A stretch of 64,000 nt of DNA from assembly GCF_002150805.1 (NCBI RefSeq), contig NZ_MTBA01000004.1:124001-188000 (forward strand). The letters run 5' to 3'. The DNA comes from Oceanospirillum sanctuarii (GTDB taxonomy: Bacteria > Pseudomonadota > Gammaproteobacteria > Pseudomonadales > Halomonadaceae). The notes beneath the pieces were generated by a model that did not search any database, had not been told where the DNA came from, and saw nothing but the letters and a program-made list of their open reading frames with translations. Below are positions 8,905 to 17,597 of this stretch, piece by piece. The translations under genes and the position numbers were made by a program. The stretch's first letter is position 1. Each line of letters starts with the position of its first letter.

Positions 8905-9717
8905 TTACTTAGGAACTGCCACTGCTTTAAAGCCGTAGTCTTTCAGGATGGTCTGACCAGCCGGTGACAGGATATACATCGCCAGCTGCCACGCTTCTTT
9001 CGGTGCGCCATCTTTTACGATCAGGCCGTAGTCTGCACCCACTGACAACTCCGCCGGTACAGAGACAATCTGCAGCTCTTTAACCTGTTTCTTCGCCAGT
9101 ACTGCGTTGGTGCAGTAGGTCAGGAAGATATCTGCTTTCTTCTCGCTCATCACCCAACCGTACTGGTTCTTGCCTTTAGGCGCTTTGGCACTGTTTGGGC
9201 CACCGGTCAGCTGCAGGGCTTTGAAGGAAAGCATTTCAAAGGAACCGGAAGTCACCTGCTCAGCCTTTTCAAACAGCTTCCAAGCGTAGTCCCCACTCGG
9301 GTCTGCTTTAGGGGTCGAAGTACCTACTTTCACCTTGTCATCCAGCAGCGTTTCCAGCAGGTTATCGCTGGTCACGTTCAGTTCCGGCTGCGCCAGTGCG
9401 CACAACTGATTACCCGCAAACATCACCACGGGGCTACCCCACTGCTGTGACGCTAACTTACGCGGATGAGCCATATTCGCGGAAGCAAAAACATCCGGCG
9501 TTTCACCCTTTTCAATGGATTTGCGCAGCAGACCACTTGGGCCAAACTTGGTTTTTACATCCAGCTGATACTCTTTCTCGTAAGCAACAACAACGTCGCT
9601 TAATGCCGATTTAAGACTACCGGCAGCGAACAGGGTGATTGATTCAGCAGAAGCAGACAGTGGGAACATAGCTGAGCAGCAGGCAACCAGAGTTGCCAGA
9701 CGTGTACGGTTAATCAA
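8905..9717 (-). CDS. modA: ModA-like molybdate/oxyanion ABC transporter substrate-binding protein
   Basis: About 270 residues. Signal peptide NRTRLATLVACCSAM..PLSASA, then ITLFAAGSLKSALSDV, the ModA ligand-loop start, KFGPSGLLRKSIEKGETPDVFASANM and GKNQYGWVMSEKKADIFLTYC. This is a periplasmic binding protein for molybdate, tungstate or a similar oxyanion. The frame extends upstream to 9927, but the extension reads through the structured repeat; TTG at 9717 has AAGGAG six bases upstream and puts the signal peptide at the N-terminus. No ModB or ModC gene is near, so it is an orphan here. Substrate is inferred from family only. Confidence 0.85.
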   Translation of the reverse strand: MINRTRLATLVACCSAMFPLSASAESITLFAAGSLKSALSDVVVAYEKEYQLDVKTKFGPSGLLRKSIEKGETPDVFASANMAHPRKLASQQWGSPVVMFAGNQLCALAQPELNVTSDNLLETLLDDKVKVGTSTPKADPSGDYAWKLFEKAEQVTSGSFEMLSFKALQLTGGPNSAKAPKGKNQYGWVMSEKKADIFLTYCTNAVLAKKQVKELQIVSVPAELSVGADYGLIVKDGAPKEAWQLAMYILSPAGQTILKDYGFKAVAVPK

Positions 9718-9785
9718 GGGTAACTCCTTAAATATGAAAGCCTGTCGGTTCCAACCGGGCAGATATGAGCTGCCGCTTTCATTAC

Positions 9786-9856
9786 ATTGAGAAACCGCAG
9801 GAAGGCTTTGATAGGTAAGGAGAAAAAATCCGTCTCCTGATAGTCGCTTCCTGCGC
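9786..9856. repeat. Structured non-coding repeat, copy B (upstream of modA)
   Basis: Outer stem CGCAGGAAG (9796-9804) with CTTCCTGCG (9847-9855), inner stem AGGAGA (9818-9823) with TCTCCT (9833-9838). A further small hairpin CTGACC-AGCG-GGTCAG follows at 9863-9878. It lies 79-138 bases upstream of the modA start, so it could be in the modA leader RNA. Confidence 0.5.
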
Positions 9857-9900
9857 ATCGCTCTGACCAGCGGGTCAGAAAAACGACGCCATACTAACGG

Positions 9901-9939
9901 AAAAGCCCCCGATGCAGGTAACCGCATCGGGGGCTTTTT
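9901..9939. terminator. Terminator after livF (bidirectional)
   Basis: AAAAGCCCCCGATGC and GCATCGGGGGCTTTTT arms; ends the leftward liv operon. Confidence 0.88.
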
Positions 9940-9966
9940 AGACTAAAACACTAGGCGTTAAATTGA

Positions 9967-10665
9967 TCAGCCGCCCAGATAAGCCTTACGTACGTCTTCG
10001 TTCACCAGCAGGTTATCACCGGTGTCTTCCAGTACGATATGACCATGCTCGATCACGTAACCACGGTCGGCCAGTTTCAGCGCCTGGTTGGCGTTCTGCT
10101 CCACGAGGAAGATGGTAGTGCCTTCGCTACGCAGCTGATCGATGATCTCGAAGATCTGGTTAATGATGATAGGAGCCAGACCCAGAGACGGTTCATCCAG
10201 AATCAGCAACTCAGGGTTGCTCATCAGGGCGCGACCAATCGCCAGCATCTGCTGCTCACCACCGGACATGGTTCCGGCACGCTGGCTGTAACGCTCTTTC
10301 AGGCGCGGAAACAGCTCCAGCACGTGAGCCAGACGCTCGTCATAGTTGGTTTCATTGAAGAAACCACCCATGGCAAGGTTCTCTTCTACCGTCATCGCGG
10401 AGAAAACCCGGCGACCTTCCGGCACAACTGCAAGCCCGGTACGCATGATCTCAGAGGTCTCTTTCTGGGTGATATCTTCACCCTTCCAGGTCACCGTACC
10501 TGAGGTTGCACGAGGGTCACCACAAATGGTCATCAGCAGTGTGGTTTTACCGGCACCGTTAGCACCAATCAGGGTTACGATCTCACCCTTCTCAACATTC
10601 AGTGATACGCCTTTCAGAGCCTCAATGGGACCGTAGTGCGTATGAACATTATCAAGTCTCAGCAT
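9967..10665 (-). CDS. livF: Branched-chain amino acid ABC transporter ATP-binding protein LivF
   Basis: A 232-residue ATPase on the cytoplasmic side of the Liv importer. Walker A GANGAGKTT (about residues 34-42), signature MSGGEQQML, Walker B LLILDEPSLGLAP, followed by the LivF-type EQNANQAL segment and C-terminal RKAYLGG. Its start shares one base with the livG stop (TAATG), so translation is coupled. Last gene of livJ-HMGF and followed by a terminator. Confidence 0.96.
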   Translation of the reverse strand: MLRLDNVHTHYGPIEALKGVSLNVEKGEIVTLIGANGAGKTTLLMTICGDPRATSGTVTWKGEDITQKETSEIMRTGLAVVPEGRRVFSAMTVEENLAMGGFFNETNYDERLAHVLELFPRLKERYSQRAGTMSGGEQQMLAIGRALMSNPELLILDEPSLGLAPIIINQIFEIIDQLRSEGTTIFLVEQNANQALKLADRGYVIEHGHIVLEDTGDNLLVNEDVRKAYLGG

Positions 10666-11432
10666 TACTCTTCTCCCAAATAGGCTTTGATTACATCAGG
10701 GTTTGCCTGAATTTCAGCAGGAGTACCTGCTGCCAGTGGCTCACCCTGGTTAACCACGTAGATCTGATCGGAAATACCCATTACCAGACCCATATCGTGC
10801 TCAATCAGAAGAATGGAAATACCCTGCTCGTCACGCAGCTGAACAATCAGTTCATCCAGCGCTTTGGTTTCGTTCGGGTTAAGACCTGCAGCAGGTTCAT
10901 CCAGCATCAGCAGTTTCGGCTCGGTCACCATACAACGGGCGATCTCAAGACGACGCTGCTGACCATAAGCCAGATTACCGGCTTCGCGGTTAGCAAATTC
11001 CAACAGACCAACACGCTCCAGCCAGTGGGCAGCGCGATCCATCATTTCCTGCTCATTTTTACGGAAACCCGGCGTCATAAAGAAGCCTTTCAGCAGGTTG
11101 TGTTCAGCGTGCATGTGCTGAGCAACCAGCAGGTTCTCGATAACAGTCATCTCTTTAAACAGACGCACGTTCTGGAAGGTACGAACCATACCTTCACGGG
11201 CAATCAGGTGACCGGGCTTACCGCGCAGCTCTTTACCACGGAACTCTACAGAACCCGCAGTCGGTATATAGAAACCACTGACGCAGTTAAATACGGTGGT
11301 TTTACCGGCACCGTTCGGGCCGATAACAGAAACAATTTGCTTCTCTTTTACTTCAAGATCGACGCCATTAACCGCCAGCAGGCCACCAAAGCGCATCGTC
11401 AAATCTTTTACTGTTAACAGATTATTAGTCAC
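10665..11432 (-). CDS. livG: Branched-chain amino acid ABC transporter ATP-binding protein LivG
   Basis: A 255-residue ATPase, partner of LivF. Walker [14 protein letters not shown], signature [14 protein letters not shown], Walker [14 protein letters not shown], then the LivG-specific [15 protein letters not shown] and C-terminal IKAYLGEE. It overlaps the end of livM by 8 bases and the start of livF by one, consistent with one polycistronic message. Confidence 0.96.
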   Translation of the reverse strand: MTNNLLTVKDLTMRFGGLLAVNGVDLEVKEKQIVSVIGPNGAGKTTVFNCVSGFYIPTAGSVEFRGKELRGKPGHLIAREGMVRTFQNVRLFKEMTVIENLLVAQHMHAEHNLLKGFFMTPGFRKNEQEMMDRAAHWLERVGLLEFANREAGNLAYGQQRRLEIARCMVTEPKLLMLDEPAAGLNPNETKALDELIVQLRDEQGISILLIEHDMGLVMGISDQIYVVNQGEPLAAGTPAEIQANPDVIKAYLGEE

Positions 11433-12678
11433 GTTTCAGCTCCAAATGCGGACGTTTCATCGGCAGCAGACCCTGTGGTCGCCAGATCATCATAAGAACC
11501 ATCATCAGACCGAACAGCAGCATACGGTACTCGTCAAACTCACGAGCCAGCTCAGGCAGTACAGTCATAGCGATAGCCGCCAGAATCACACCCAGCTGCG
11601 AACCCATACCACCCAGTACCACAATCGCCAGAATGATGGCGGATTCGATAAAGGTGAAGGATTCCGGACTGATAAAGCCCTGACGAGCGGCGAAGAAAGA
11701 ACCTGCAAAACCCGCAAAAGAAGCGCCAATGGTGAAAGCACCCAGTTTGATCGTCGTTGGGTTCAGACCCAGTGAGCGACAAGCGATCTCATCTTCACGC
11801 AGCGCTTCCCATGCACGGCCAATCGGCATGCGAATCAGGCGGCGAATCACGTAAAGGGTAATCAGAACCAGCACCAGTGCCATCAGGTAAAGGAACATCA
11901 CCTTATATTCACTGCTATAACCGATACCGAAGAAGTCATGGAAAGTGGTTGCACCTTCTTCCGACGGACGACGGTTAAACTCCAGACCGAAGAAAGTCGG
12001 CTTAGGAATACGGGCGATACCGTTAGGACCACCGGTCAACTCTGTCCAGTTGTTCAGCAGGATACGGATGATCTCACCGAAACCCAGTGTCACAATCGCC
12101 AGATAGTCACCGCGCAGACGCAATACCGGGAAACCCAACAGGAAGCCAAACAAAGCAGCCAGACCACCGGCAATCGGCAGAGCTACCCAGAAGGAAACGC
12201 CAAAGTACATATTCAGCAGTGCGTAGCTGTAAGCACCTACTGCGTAGAAGCCTACGTAACCCAGATCCAACAGACCTGCCAGACCTACTACCACGTTCAG
12301 ACCCAGACCCAGCATCACGTAGATCAGCGTCAGGGTGGCGATATCAACCGCACCACGGGAACTGATAAACGGAAACAACACCAGACCTGCGATAACAAAC
12401 ATGGTCCACATACGCTGCTGCTGAGAAGTACGCAGGAACGAAGGCAGTTCCATGCGCTCATCACTACGCATTTTGGAGGTAAAGCTGCCCACCTGTTCAC
12501 GGAACAGCTGCAGCAGAAATACCAGAACAACACCCACAAACAGAACGGTCATCTTGCCTGTGGTAGAGGTTTCAACAACCAGATTGATACCTTCTGAGGT
12601 CAGAGACATCCCCAGCAGGAAGCCGCCCAGCACCAGAGTAATCAGTGCCGCGACAAATGCAGAAGTCACACGAGACAT
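11425..12678 (-). CDS. livM: Branched-chain amino acid ABC transporter permease LivM
   Basis: A 417-residue inner-membrane permease. The N-terminal ~95 residues form the extra membrane segment found in high-affinity LivM ([32 protein letters not shown]), followed by the permease core with [21 protein letters not shown] and the EAA-like cytoplasmic loop [20 protein letters not shown]. It forms a heterodimeric channel with LivH. One-base overlap with livH upstream and 8-base overlap with livG downstream. Confidence 0.95.
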   Translation of the reverse strand: MSRVTSAFVAALITLVLGGFLLGMSLTSEGINLVVETSTTGKMTVLFVGVVLVFLLQLFREQVGSFTSKMRSDERMELPSFLRTSQQQRMWTMFVIAGLVLFPFISSRGAVDIATLTLIYVMLGLGLNVVVGLAGLLDLGYVGFYAVGAYSYALLNMYFGVSFWVALPIAGGLAALFGFLLGFPVLRLRGDYLAIVTLGFGEIIRILLNNWTELTGGPNGIARIPKPTFFGLEFNRRPSEEGATTFHDFFGIGYSSEYKVMFLYLMALVLVLITLYVIRRLIRMPIGRAWEALREDEIACRSLGLNPTTIKLGAFTIGASFAGFAGSFFAARQGFISPESFTFIESAIILAIVVLGGMGSQLGVILAAIAMTVLPELAREFDEYRMLLFGLMMVLMMIWRPQGLLPMKRPHLELKRD

Positions 12679-13604
12679 TAGATTTTCTCCACCTCAGGTT
12701 TACCCAGAATACCCTGCGGCATAAACAGCAGAATCAGTACCAGCAGTGAGAAAGCCACTACATCTTTGTATTCTGCGCTCAGATAACCGGCGGTAAGACT
12801 TTCAGAAATACCCAGGATCAGACCACCCAGCATGGCACCCGGAATACTGCCGATACCACCCAGTACCGCTGCAGTGAAGGCTTTCAGGCCCGCGATAAAG
12901 CCGATATATGGGTTTACAACACCGTAGTAGAGACCCAGCAACATACCCGCAACAGCTGCCAGAGCGGCACCGATAACGAAGGTTACTGCGATAACATTAT
13001 TCGAGTTAATACCCAGCAGGTTGGTCATGCCGATATCCTGCGCACAGGCACGACAGGCACGCCCCATACGGGAGCGGGAGATGAAAAGTGTCAGACCAAT
13101 CATACAAAGAACAGTCGTTACCATGATGATCACCTGCATGTAGGAGATCATGATGTGACTGCCATCAGGGTCACCAAACAGGAAACCACCCTGAATCATG
13201 CTCGGCATCGCAATATCACGCGACCCCTGAGCCAGACGAATATAGTTCTGGAGGAAGATAGACATACCGATCGCAGAAATAAGCGCAATCAGACGCTTAC
13301 TGCTACGCAGCGGTTTATAGGCGACCCGTTCAATGGAGAAGCCGTAGGCACTGGCCACCAGAATACTCACCGCTAACGCCATAGCGATAAGAAGGAATGG
13401 ATTGTCGATACCCATCATGCTGAGACCAGCCAGGGCAATAAACGCAACATAAGTACTGATCATATAGACTTCGCCATGCGCGAAGTTGATCATGCCGATG
13501 ATGCCATAAACCATCGTGTAGCCGATGGCGATCAGCGCATAGGTACTGCCTATGGTTAGGCCATTAGCAATCTGCTGAAGGAAGTAAAAAATAGACTCGG
13601 ACAT
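12678..13604 (-). CDS. livH: Branched-chain amino acid ABC transporter permease LivH
   Basis: A 308-residue membrane permease: [36 protein letters not shown], and a [19 protein letters not shown] coupling loop. The frame starts seven codons earlier (13625), but ATG at 13604 matches the family start and has AAGGTG upstream. First cistron after the hairpin that separates it from the binding-protein gene. Confidence 0.95.
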   Translation of the reverse strand: MSESIFYFLQQIANGLTIGSTYALIAIGYTMVYGIIGMINFAHGEVYMISTYVAFIALAGLSMMGIDNPFLLIAMALAVSILVASAYGFSIERVAYKPLRSSKRLIALISAIGMSIFLQNYIRLAQGSRDIAMPSMIQGGFLFGDPDGSHIMISYMQVIIMVTTVLCMIGLTLFISRSRMGRACRACAQDIGMTNLLGINSNNVIAVTFVIGAALAAVAGMLLGLYYGVVNPYIGFIAGLKAFTAAVLGGIGSIPGAMLGGLILGISESLTAGYLSAEYKDVVAFSLLVLILLFMPQGILGKPEVEKI

Positions 13605-13632
13605 TGGTTGACACCTTGAGAGCAACGCTAAG

Positions 13633-13661
13633 CCCGAAGCCTGCTTTTGGCAGGCTTCGGG
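13633..13661 (-). promoter_or_regulatory. Intercistronic hairpin between livJ and livHMGF
   Basis: CCCGAAGCCTGC, loop TTTTG, GCAGGCTTCGGG: a perfect 12-bp stem without a U-tract. It lies between the binding-protein gene and the membrane genes, where such hairpins protect the upstream message or partly stop transcription so that the binding protein is made in excess. Confidence 0.65.
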
Positions 13662-13719
13662 GGAACGTTCACAGTGTACTTTGTAAGTGAACTGCTTGGT
13701 TCAGTATTATTATGATGGC

Positions 13720-14835
13720 TTACTTGGCAGGAGATTTAGTGCCGTCGGCGTGCCAGTTGTACACTACGAAGTTGAATGAGGTCAGGTCACCCTTCTCATC
13801 GAACTTAACGTCACCGATTGGCGTGTTGAAAGATGCTTTGTGCATGTGCTCAGCAACTTCTTCCGCGTCAGTGCTGCCAGTTGCTTTCATAGAGTCAGCC
13901 ATAACCTGAACCGCTGCGTAAGCAGGCATTACGAAAGGGCCGGATGGATCCTGACCTTTCTTCTCGAATGCTTTAACCAGACCTTTGTTCTTAGGATCCA
14001 GTTCGAAGCTTGGTGGCAGAGTTACCATCAGACCTTCAGAGGCCTGACCTGCTATTGCAGAGATGTCTTTGTTACCAACACCTTCAGGGCCCATGAATTT
14101 AACATCCAGACCCAGCTCAGCAGACTGACGCAGGATCAGACCCAGCTCAGGGTGGTAACCACCGTAGTAAACGAAATCAACGTTGTTACGCTTCAGCTTA
14201 GCAACCAGCGCAGAGAAGTCCTTATCACCTGCGGTGATACCTTCAAACATCACAACGTCTACACCTGCATCTTCAACAGTGCTCTTAACAGCCGTTGCGA
14301 TACCTTCACCGTACTGCTGTTTGTCGTGGATAACAGCCATACGCTTAGGTTTTACGTTTTCAGCGATGAAGCGACCTGCAACAGGGCCTTGCAGGCTGTC
14401 CAGACCGATCGTACGGAAGATCAGCTGGTAACCCTGCAGAGTGATGTCAGGGTTGGTAGAAGCAGCCGTTACCATCACGATACCTTCATCTTCGTAGATA
14501 TCAGATGCTGGCTGAGTAGAGCTTGAGCACAGGTGACCAACAACAAACTTGATGCCGTCGTTTACGATTTTGTTAGCTACTGCTACCGCTTGTTTAGGGT
14601 CACAAGCATCATCGTATTTAACGCCAACCAGTTTCTCACCGTTTACGCCGCCTTTTTTGTTGATCTGTTCGATCGCCATTTCAGCGCCGATGAACTGCAT
14701 ATCACCGTACTGTGCAACAGGACCGGAAACAGGGCCAGCCAGAGCGATTTTAATCTCAGCCTGAGCGACAGAAGCACCCATCAGTGCTGCGGAAACACCC
14801 ATTCCGATCAGAGTTTTTTTCACCATGCTCTTCAT
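13720..14835 (-). CDS. livJ: Branched-chain amino acid ABC transporter substrate-binding protein (LivJ/LivK)
   Basis: A periplasmic binding protein of about 371 residues. Signal peptide MVKKTLIGMGVSAALMGASVAQA, mature start EIKIALAGPVSGPVAQYGD, VVGHLCSSSTQPASDIYEDEG and the C-terminal half PEGVGNKDISAIAGQ; it captures leucine, isoleucine, valine or related amino acids. The frame is open to 14919, but ATG at 14835 with GGGA upstream puts the signal peptide at the N-terminus. It is the first gene of the operon. Confidence 0.94.
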   Translation of the reverse strand: MKSMVKKTLIGMGVSAALMGASVAQAEIKIALAGPVSGPVAQYGDMQFIGAEMAIEQINKKGGVNGEKLVGVKYDDACDPKQAVAVANKIVNDGIKFVVGHLCSSSTQPASDIYEDEGIVMVTAASTNPDITLQGYQLIFRTIGLDSLQGPVAGRFIAENVKPKRMAVIHDKQQYGEGIATAVKSTVEDAGVDVVMFEGITAGDKDFSALVAKLKRNNVDFVYYGGYHPELGLILRQSAELGLDVKFMGPEGVGNKDISAIAGQASEGLMVTLPPSFELDPKNKGLVKAFEKKGQDPSGPFVMPAYAAVQVMADSMKATGSTDAEEVAEHMHKASFNTPIGDVKFDEKGDLTSFNFVVYNWHADGTKSPAK

Positions 14836-15009
14836 TATTATTTCCCATTTTATTATTGATAATTCGATAGTCAGCTGAATTAACAGGGATCTCGTCTCAG
14901 CTGATTCTTCTGATATCACTGAATAAACGTCTTATTTTTTATCGCCATTCAGATGAAATACCAGACCTTCGACTAAGGATTATTTACCCAAATTCTGGCC
15001 CTTGTCTAG

Positions 15010-15025
15010 TTTGTATCGGTACAAA
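15010..15025. promoter_or_regulatory. Palindromic operator candidate upstream of livJ
   Basis: TTTGTA-TCGG-TACAAA, a perfect 6+6 inverted repeat, 175-190 bases upstream of the livJ start in an AT-rich non-coding region (14836-15302) that otherwise shows no gene. The binding regulator is unknown. Confidence 0.4.
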
Positions 15026-15302
15026 TTTCAGCAGCACGATATTTTTGACAAAAAATAAAACTATAGAAAAATCAAACACCCAGACGATATAGCAAAATAA
15101 AACCACCAAAACAGACATATCATCTGCCTGAGAAAAAAAACGAGGGATTAAGCTCGGTTTGTAACACATTTTTTACAATTTTGTTTTGCAGTGCATTTTT
15201 TTTTATTTCAGACACTTAGCAGCAAAAAAAATGGTTAATTTTTACGCAGCCCGCTCTTTTTTGAACTAAATTTTAGCTATGCACACAAGACCGAGGTGAG
15301 CC

Positions 15303-15698
15303 ATGGCTAGCCAGTTACCGTCATTCGATGTGCTAATGGATCTAGCCCAGAACAACCCCGAACAGCTGGAAGATATTCGCAAGTCTCTGAGTGAAGAGAT
15401 TATCCGTGATGCATCACCACGGATAAGGCACAAACTGGAGGGGATTAACTTCAAAGTTGATATGGAGCGCCAGCGCAGTAAAACACCACTGCAAAGCTGC
15501 ATTCGTATTACAGCCCTGATGCACGATTCCTTTAATCAGATGCGCGAGGAACTGGACATCCTGTTTCAGCCACCGCCACCACTTAAAGACGTAAAGAATC
15601 TTCCTTCAGCGGCGAATTGTTCATTACCACCGCCGGATAACAACCCGGATGGCAACAATGTCATTCCTTTTAACAGGGTGCAGCCCCCGCAGAAATAG
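15303..15698 (+). CDS. DUF3135 domain-containing protein
   Basis: A 131-residue soluble protein. The N-terminal LPSFDVLMDLAQNNPEQLEDIRKSL, and MERQRSKTPLQSCIRITALMHDSF further on, match DUF3135, a small gammaproteobacterial family of unknown function. The C-terminal third is proline- and asparagine-rich and probably disordered. The ATG has GAGG eight bases upstream. Monocistronic. Confidence 0.85.
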   Translation: MASQLPSFDVLMDLAQNNPEQLEDIRKSLSEEIIRDASPRIRHKLEGINFKVDMERQRSKTPLQSCIRITALMHDSFNQMREELDILFQPPPPLKDVKNLPSAANCSLPPPDNNPDGNNVIPFNRVQPPQK

Positions 15699-15782
15699 CA
15701 CAACATCCAACTCATGCTGAACCCCTGCATCTATTGGATACGCTCACACCTCATAATCTTTTGCATCTATATAAGCACCCTT

Positions 15783-15812
15783 AAAAGCCTCTTGTCCTAA
15801 GAGGCTTTTTAA
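15783..15812 (+). terminator. Intrinsic terminator after DUF3135 gene
   Basis: AAAAGCCTCTT-GTCCT-AAGAGGCTTTTT. Confidence 0.85.
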
Positions 15813-15946
15813 TTTCAGAAATATAAACCATAGAAAGAAGACAGTTCAGTTAATTAAACTCAATCTACCTCGATACATGACCAACAAAACCACACCATAG
15901 CCTATCAATATTATATCGTTCCAAATTATTATTACTTTTAAACCTA

Positions 15947-15961
15947 TGGCACACATCCTGC
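15947..15961 (+). promoter_or_regulatory. Sigma54-type promoter upstream of amt
   Basis: TGGCACACATCCTGC: the GG and GC doublets have the canonical spacing of the -24/-12 sigma54 consensus TGGCAC-N5-TTGCW, with one change (CTGC for TTGC). It would give a leader of about 210 bases before amt. Ammonium transporter genes are commonly NtrC/sigma54 controlled. No clear NtrC site was identified. Confidence 0.6.
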
Positions 15962-16181
15962 TTTTAACCCTGCAAGCGCCTTTAGATAGTGCATTAACGC
16001 ACCGCTAAGATGCAGTAGAAAAAACTATAAAAATCATACAACTACAGCACAAAGCACCAAATTCGTCATTTCTATGACGCACGGTATCACTTATTGGCGC
16101 GCACATAATGACCGCACTTTGTGCAACACAGACTCAAATTGCACCTTTTTGAGGCAAATATAAACAATTAAGGGGACGCCT

Positions 16182-17408
16182 GTGGACACCATTACTGTGA
16201 GCAGCGTAAACAGCGCAGTAGAAACTCTTATGCAGGGCGCAAACACGCTCTTTATTCTGATCGGAGCTATTCTGGTTCTGGCAATGCATGCAGGTTTTGC
16301 ATTTCTGGAAGTGGGCACGGTTCGCAGAAAGAACCAGGTAAACGCTCTGGTTAAGATCATGACCGACTTTGGCTTTTCGACACTGGCCTATTTCTTTATC
16401 GGTTACTGGATCGCTTACGACATCACGTTCTTCAGCAGCGCTGAAGTTCTGGCAGAAGGCAACGGCTATGCGCTGGTTAAGTTCTTCTTCCTGCTGACCT
16501 TTGCTGCGGCTATTCCGGCGATTATCTCCGGCGGCGTTGCTGAACGTGCCCGCTTCTACCCGATGCTGACCGCTTCCGCTCTGATTGTCGGTCTGGTTTA
16601 CCCTCTGTTTGAAGGCATGAGCTGGAACGGCAACTACGGTTTCCAGGATTGGATGGAAAACAGCTTTGGTGCACCTTTCCATGATTTTGCCGGTTCCGTG
16701 GTCGTTCACGGCGTTGGTGGCTGGATCGCGCTGGCAGCAGTTCTGATTCTGGGTGCCCGTATGGGTCGCTACCGCAACGGTAAAGTGGTGGCTTTTGCGC
16801 CATCTAACATCCCATTTCTGGCGCTGGGCTCCTGGATTCTGACCGTTGGCTGGTTCGGCTTTAACGTGATGTCCGCACAAACCATCGACGGCATCAGCGG
16901 TCTGGTTGCGGTGAACTCTCTGATGGCGATGGTCGGCGGTATCATCACCTCTATGATTCTGGGCAAGAATGACCCGGGCTTTATCCATAACGGACCACTG
17001 GCGGGTCTGGTTGCGGTTTGTGCCGGTTCCGACATCATGCACCCTATGGGCGCACTGATCACCGGTGGTATCGCTGGTGCTCTGTTTGTTGTGATGTTCA
17101 CTATGGCTCAGAACAAATGGCCTCGTCTGGATGACGTTCTGGGTGTATGGCCACTGCACGGCCTGTGCGGTGCATGGGGTGGTATCGCAGCAGGCATCTT
17201 CGGTCTGGAAGCACTGGGTGGTCTGGGCGGCGTAACCTTCTCAGCACAGCTGGTGGGTACTATCGTGGGTATCGTGATCGCAACGATCGGTGGCTTCGTG
17301 GTCTACGGTCTGGTGAACAAGGTTGCCGGTATCCGCTTGGATGACGAAGAAGAGTTTAACGGCGCTGACCTTAGCATCCACAAAATTGGTGCGACCAGCG
17401 ACGACTAA
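16182..17408 (+). CDS. amt: Ammonium transporter (Amt family)
   Basis: A 408-residue inner-membrane ammonium channel. Conserved stretches include AMHAGFAFLEVGTVRRKN, AFVIPAIISGGVAERA-like IISGGVAERARFYP, HDFAGSVVVHGVGG with the first pore histidine, and WPLHGLCGAWGGIA near the second. Start is GTG at 16182 with AGGGGA six bases upstream. Usual Amt genes pair with glnK; no PII gene lies on either side here. A sigma54-like promoter upstream suggests nitrogen control. A strong terminator follows. Confidence 0.94.
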   Translation: MDTITVSSVNSAVETLMQGANTLFILIGAILVLAMHAGFAFLEVGTVRRKNQVNALVKIMTDFGFSTLAYFFIGYWIAYDITFFSSAEVLAEGNGYALVKFFFLLTFAAAIPAIISGGVAERARFYPMLTASALIVGLVYPLFEGMSWNGNYGFQDWMENSFGAPFHDFAGSVVVHGVGGWIALAAVLILGARMGRYRNGKVVAFAPSNIPFLALGSWILTVGWFGFNVMSAQTIDGISGLVAVNSLMAMVGGIITSMILGKNDPGFIHNGPLAGLVAVCAGSDIMHPMGALITGGIAGALFVVMFTMAQNKWPRLDDVLGVWPLHGLCGAWGGIAAGIFGLEALGGLGGVTFSAQLVGTIVGIVIATIGGFVVYGLVNKVAGIRLDDEEEFNGADLSIHKIGATSDD

Positions 17409-17442
17409 GACTCCGCTTAGTACACGTTCGCAACAACTTTTT

Positions 17443-17480
17443 AAACACCCGGTCTTACTTAAGATCGGGTGTTTTTCTTT
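17443..17480 (+). terminator. Intrinsic terminator after amt
   Basis: AAACACCCG and CGGGTGTTT arms with inner TCTT/AAGA pairing, followed by TTTCTTT. Confidence 0.85.
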
Positions 17481-17597
17481 GGGCTACCGAAAACAAGCCT
17501 TACAGCCGACAGGACAAAGCAGAGGACAAAATCCTGTCACTTCTTTAAAATCCCCGATCTTTCTTTAAGCCTACGCGTTGCCAGCCCCGAGAATGTC

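Noticed and set aside
9718-9927. N-terminal extension of the modA frame
   Set aside because: It reads through the structured repeat; the signal peptide and the AAGGAG site place the start at 9717.
14984-15169. 61-codon frame upstream of livJ
   Set aside because: AT-rich promoter region, no ribosome site, hydrophobic product expected from base composition.
16134-17159. 341-codon frame opposite amt
   Set aside because: Antisense to amt, low-complexity His/Gln/Asn-rich product typical of shadow frames.
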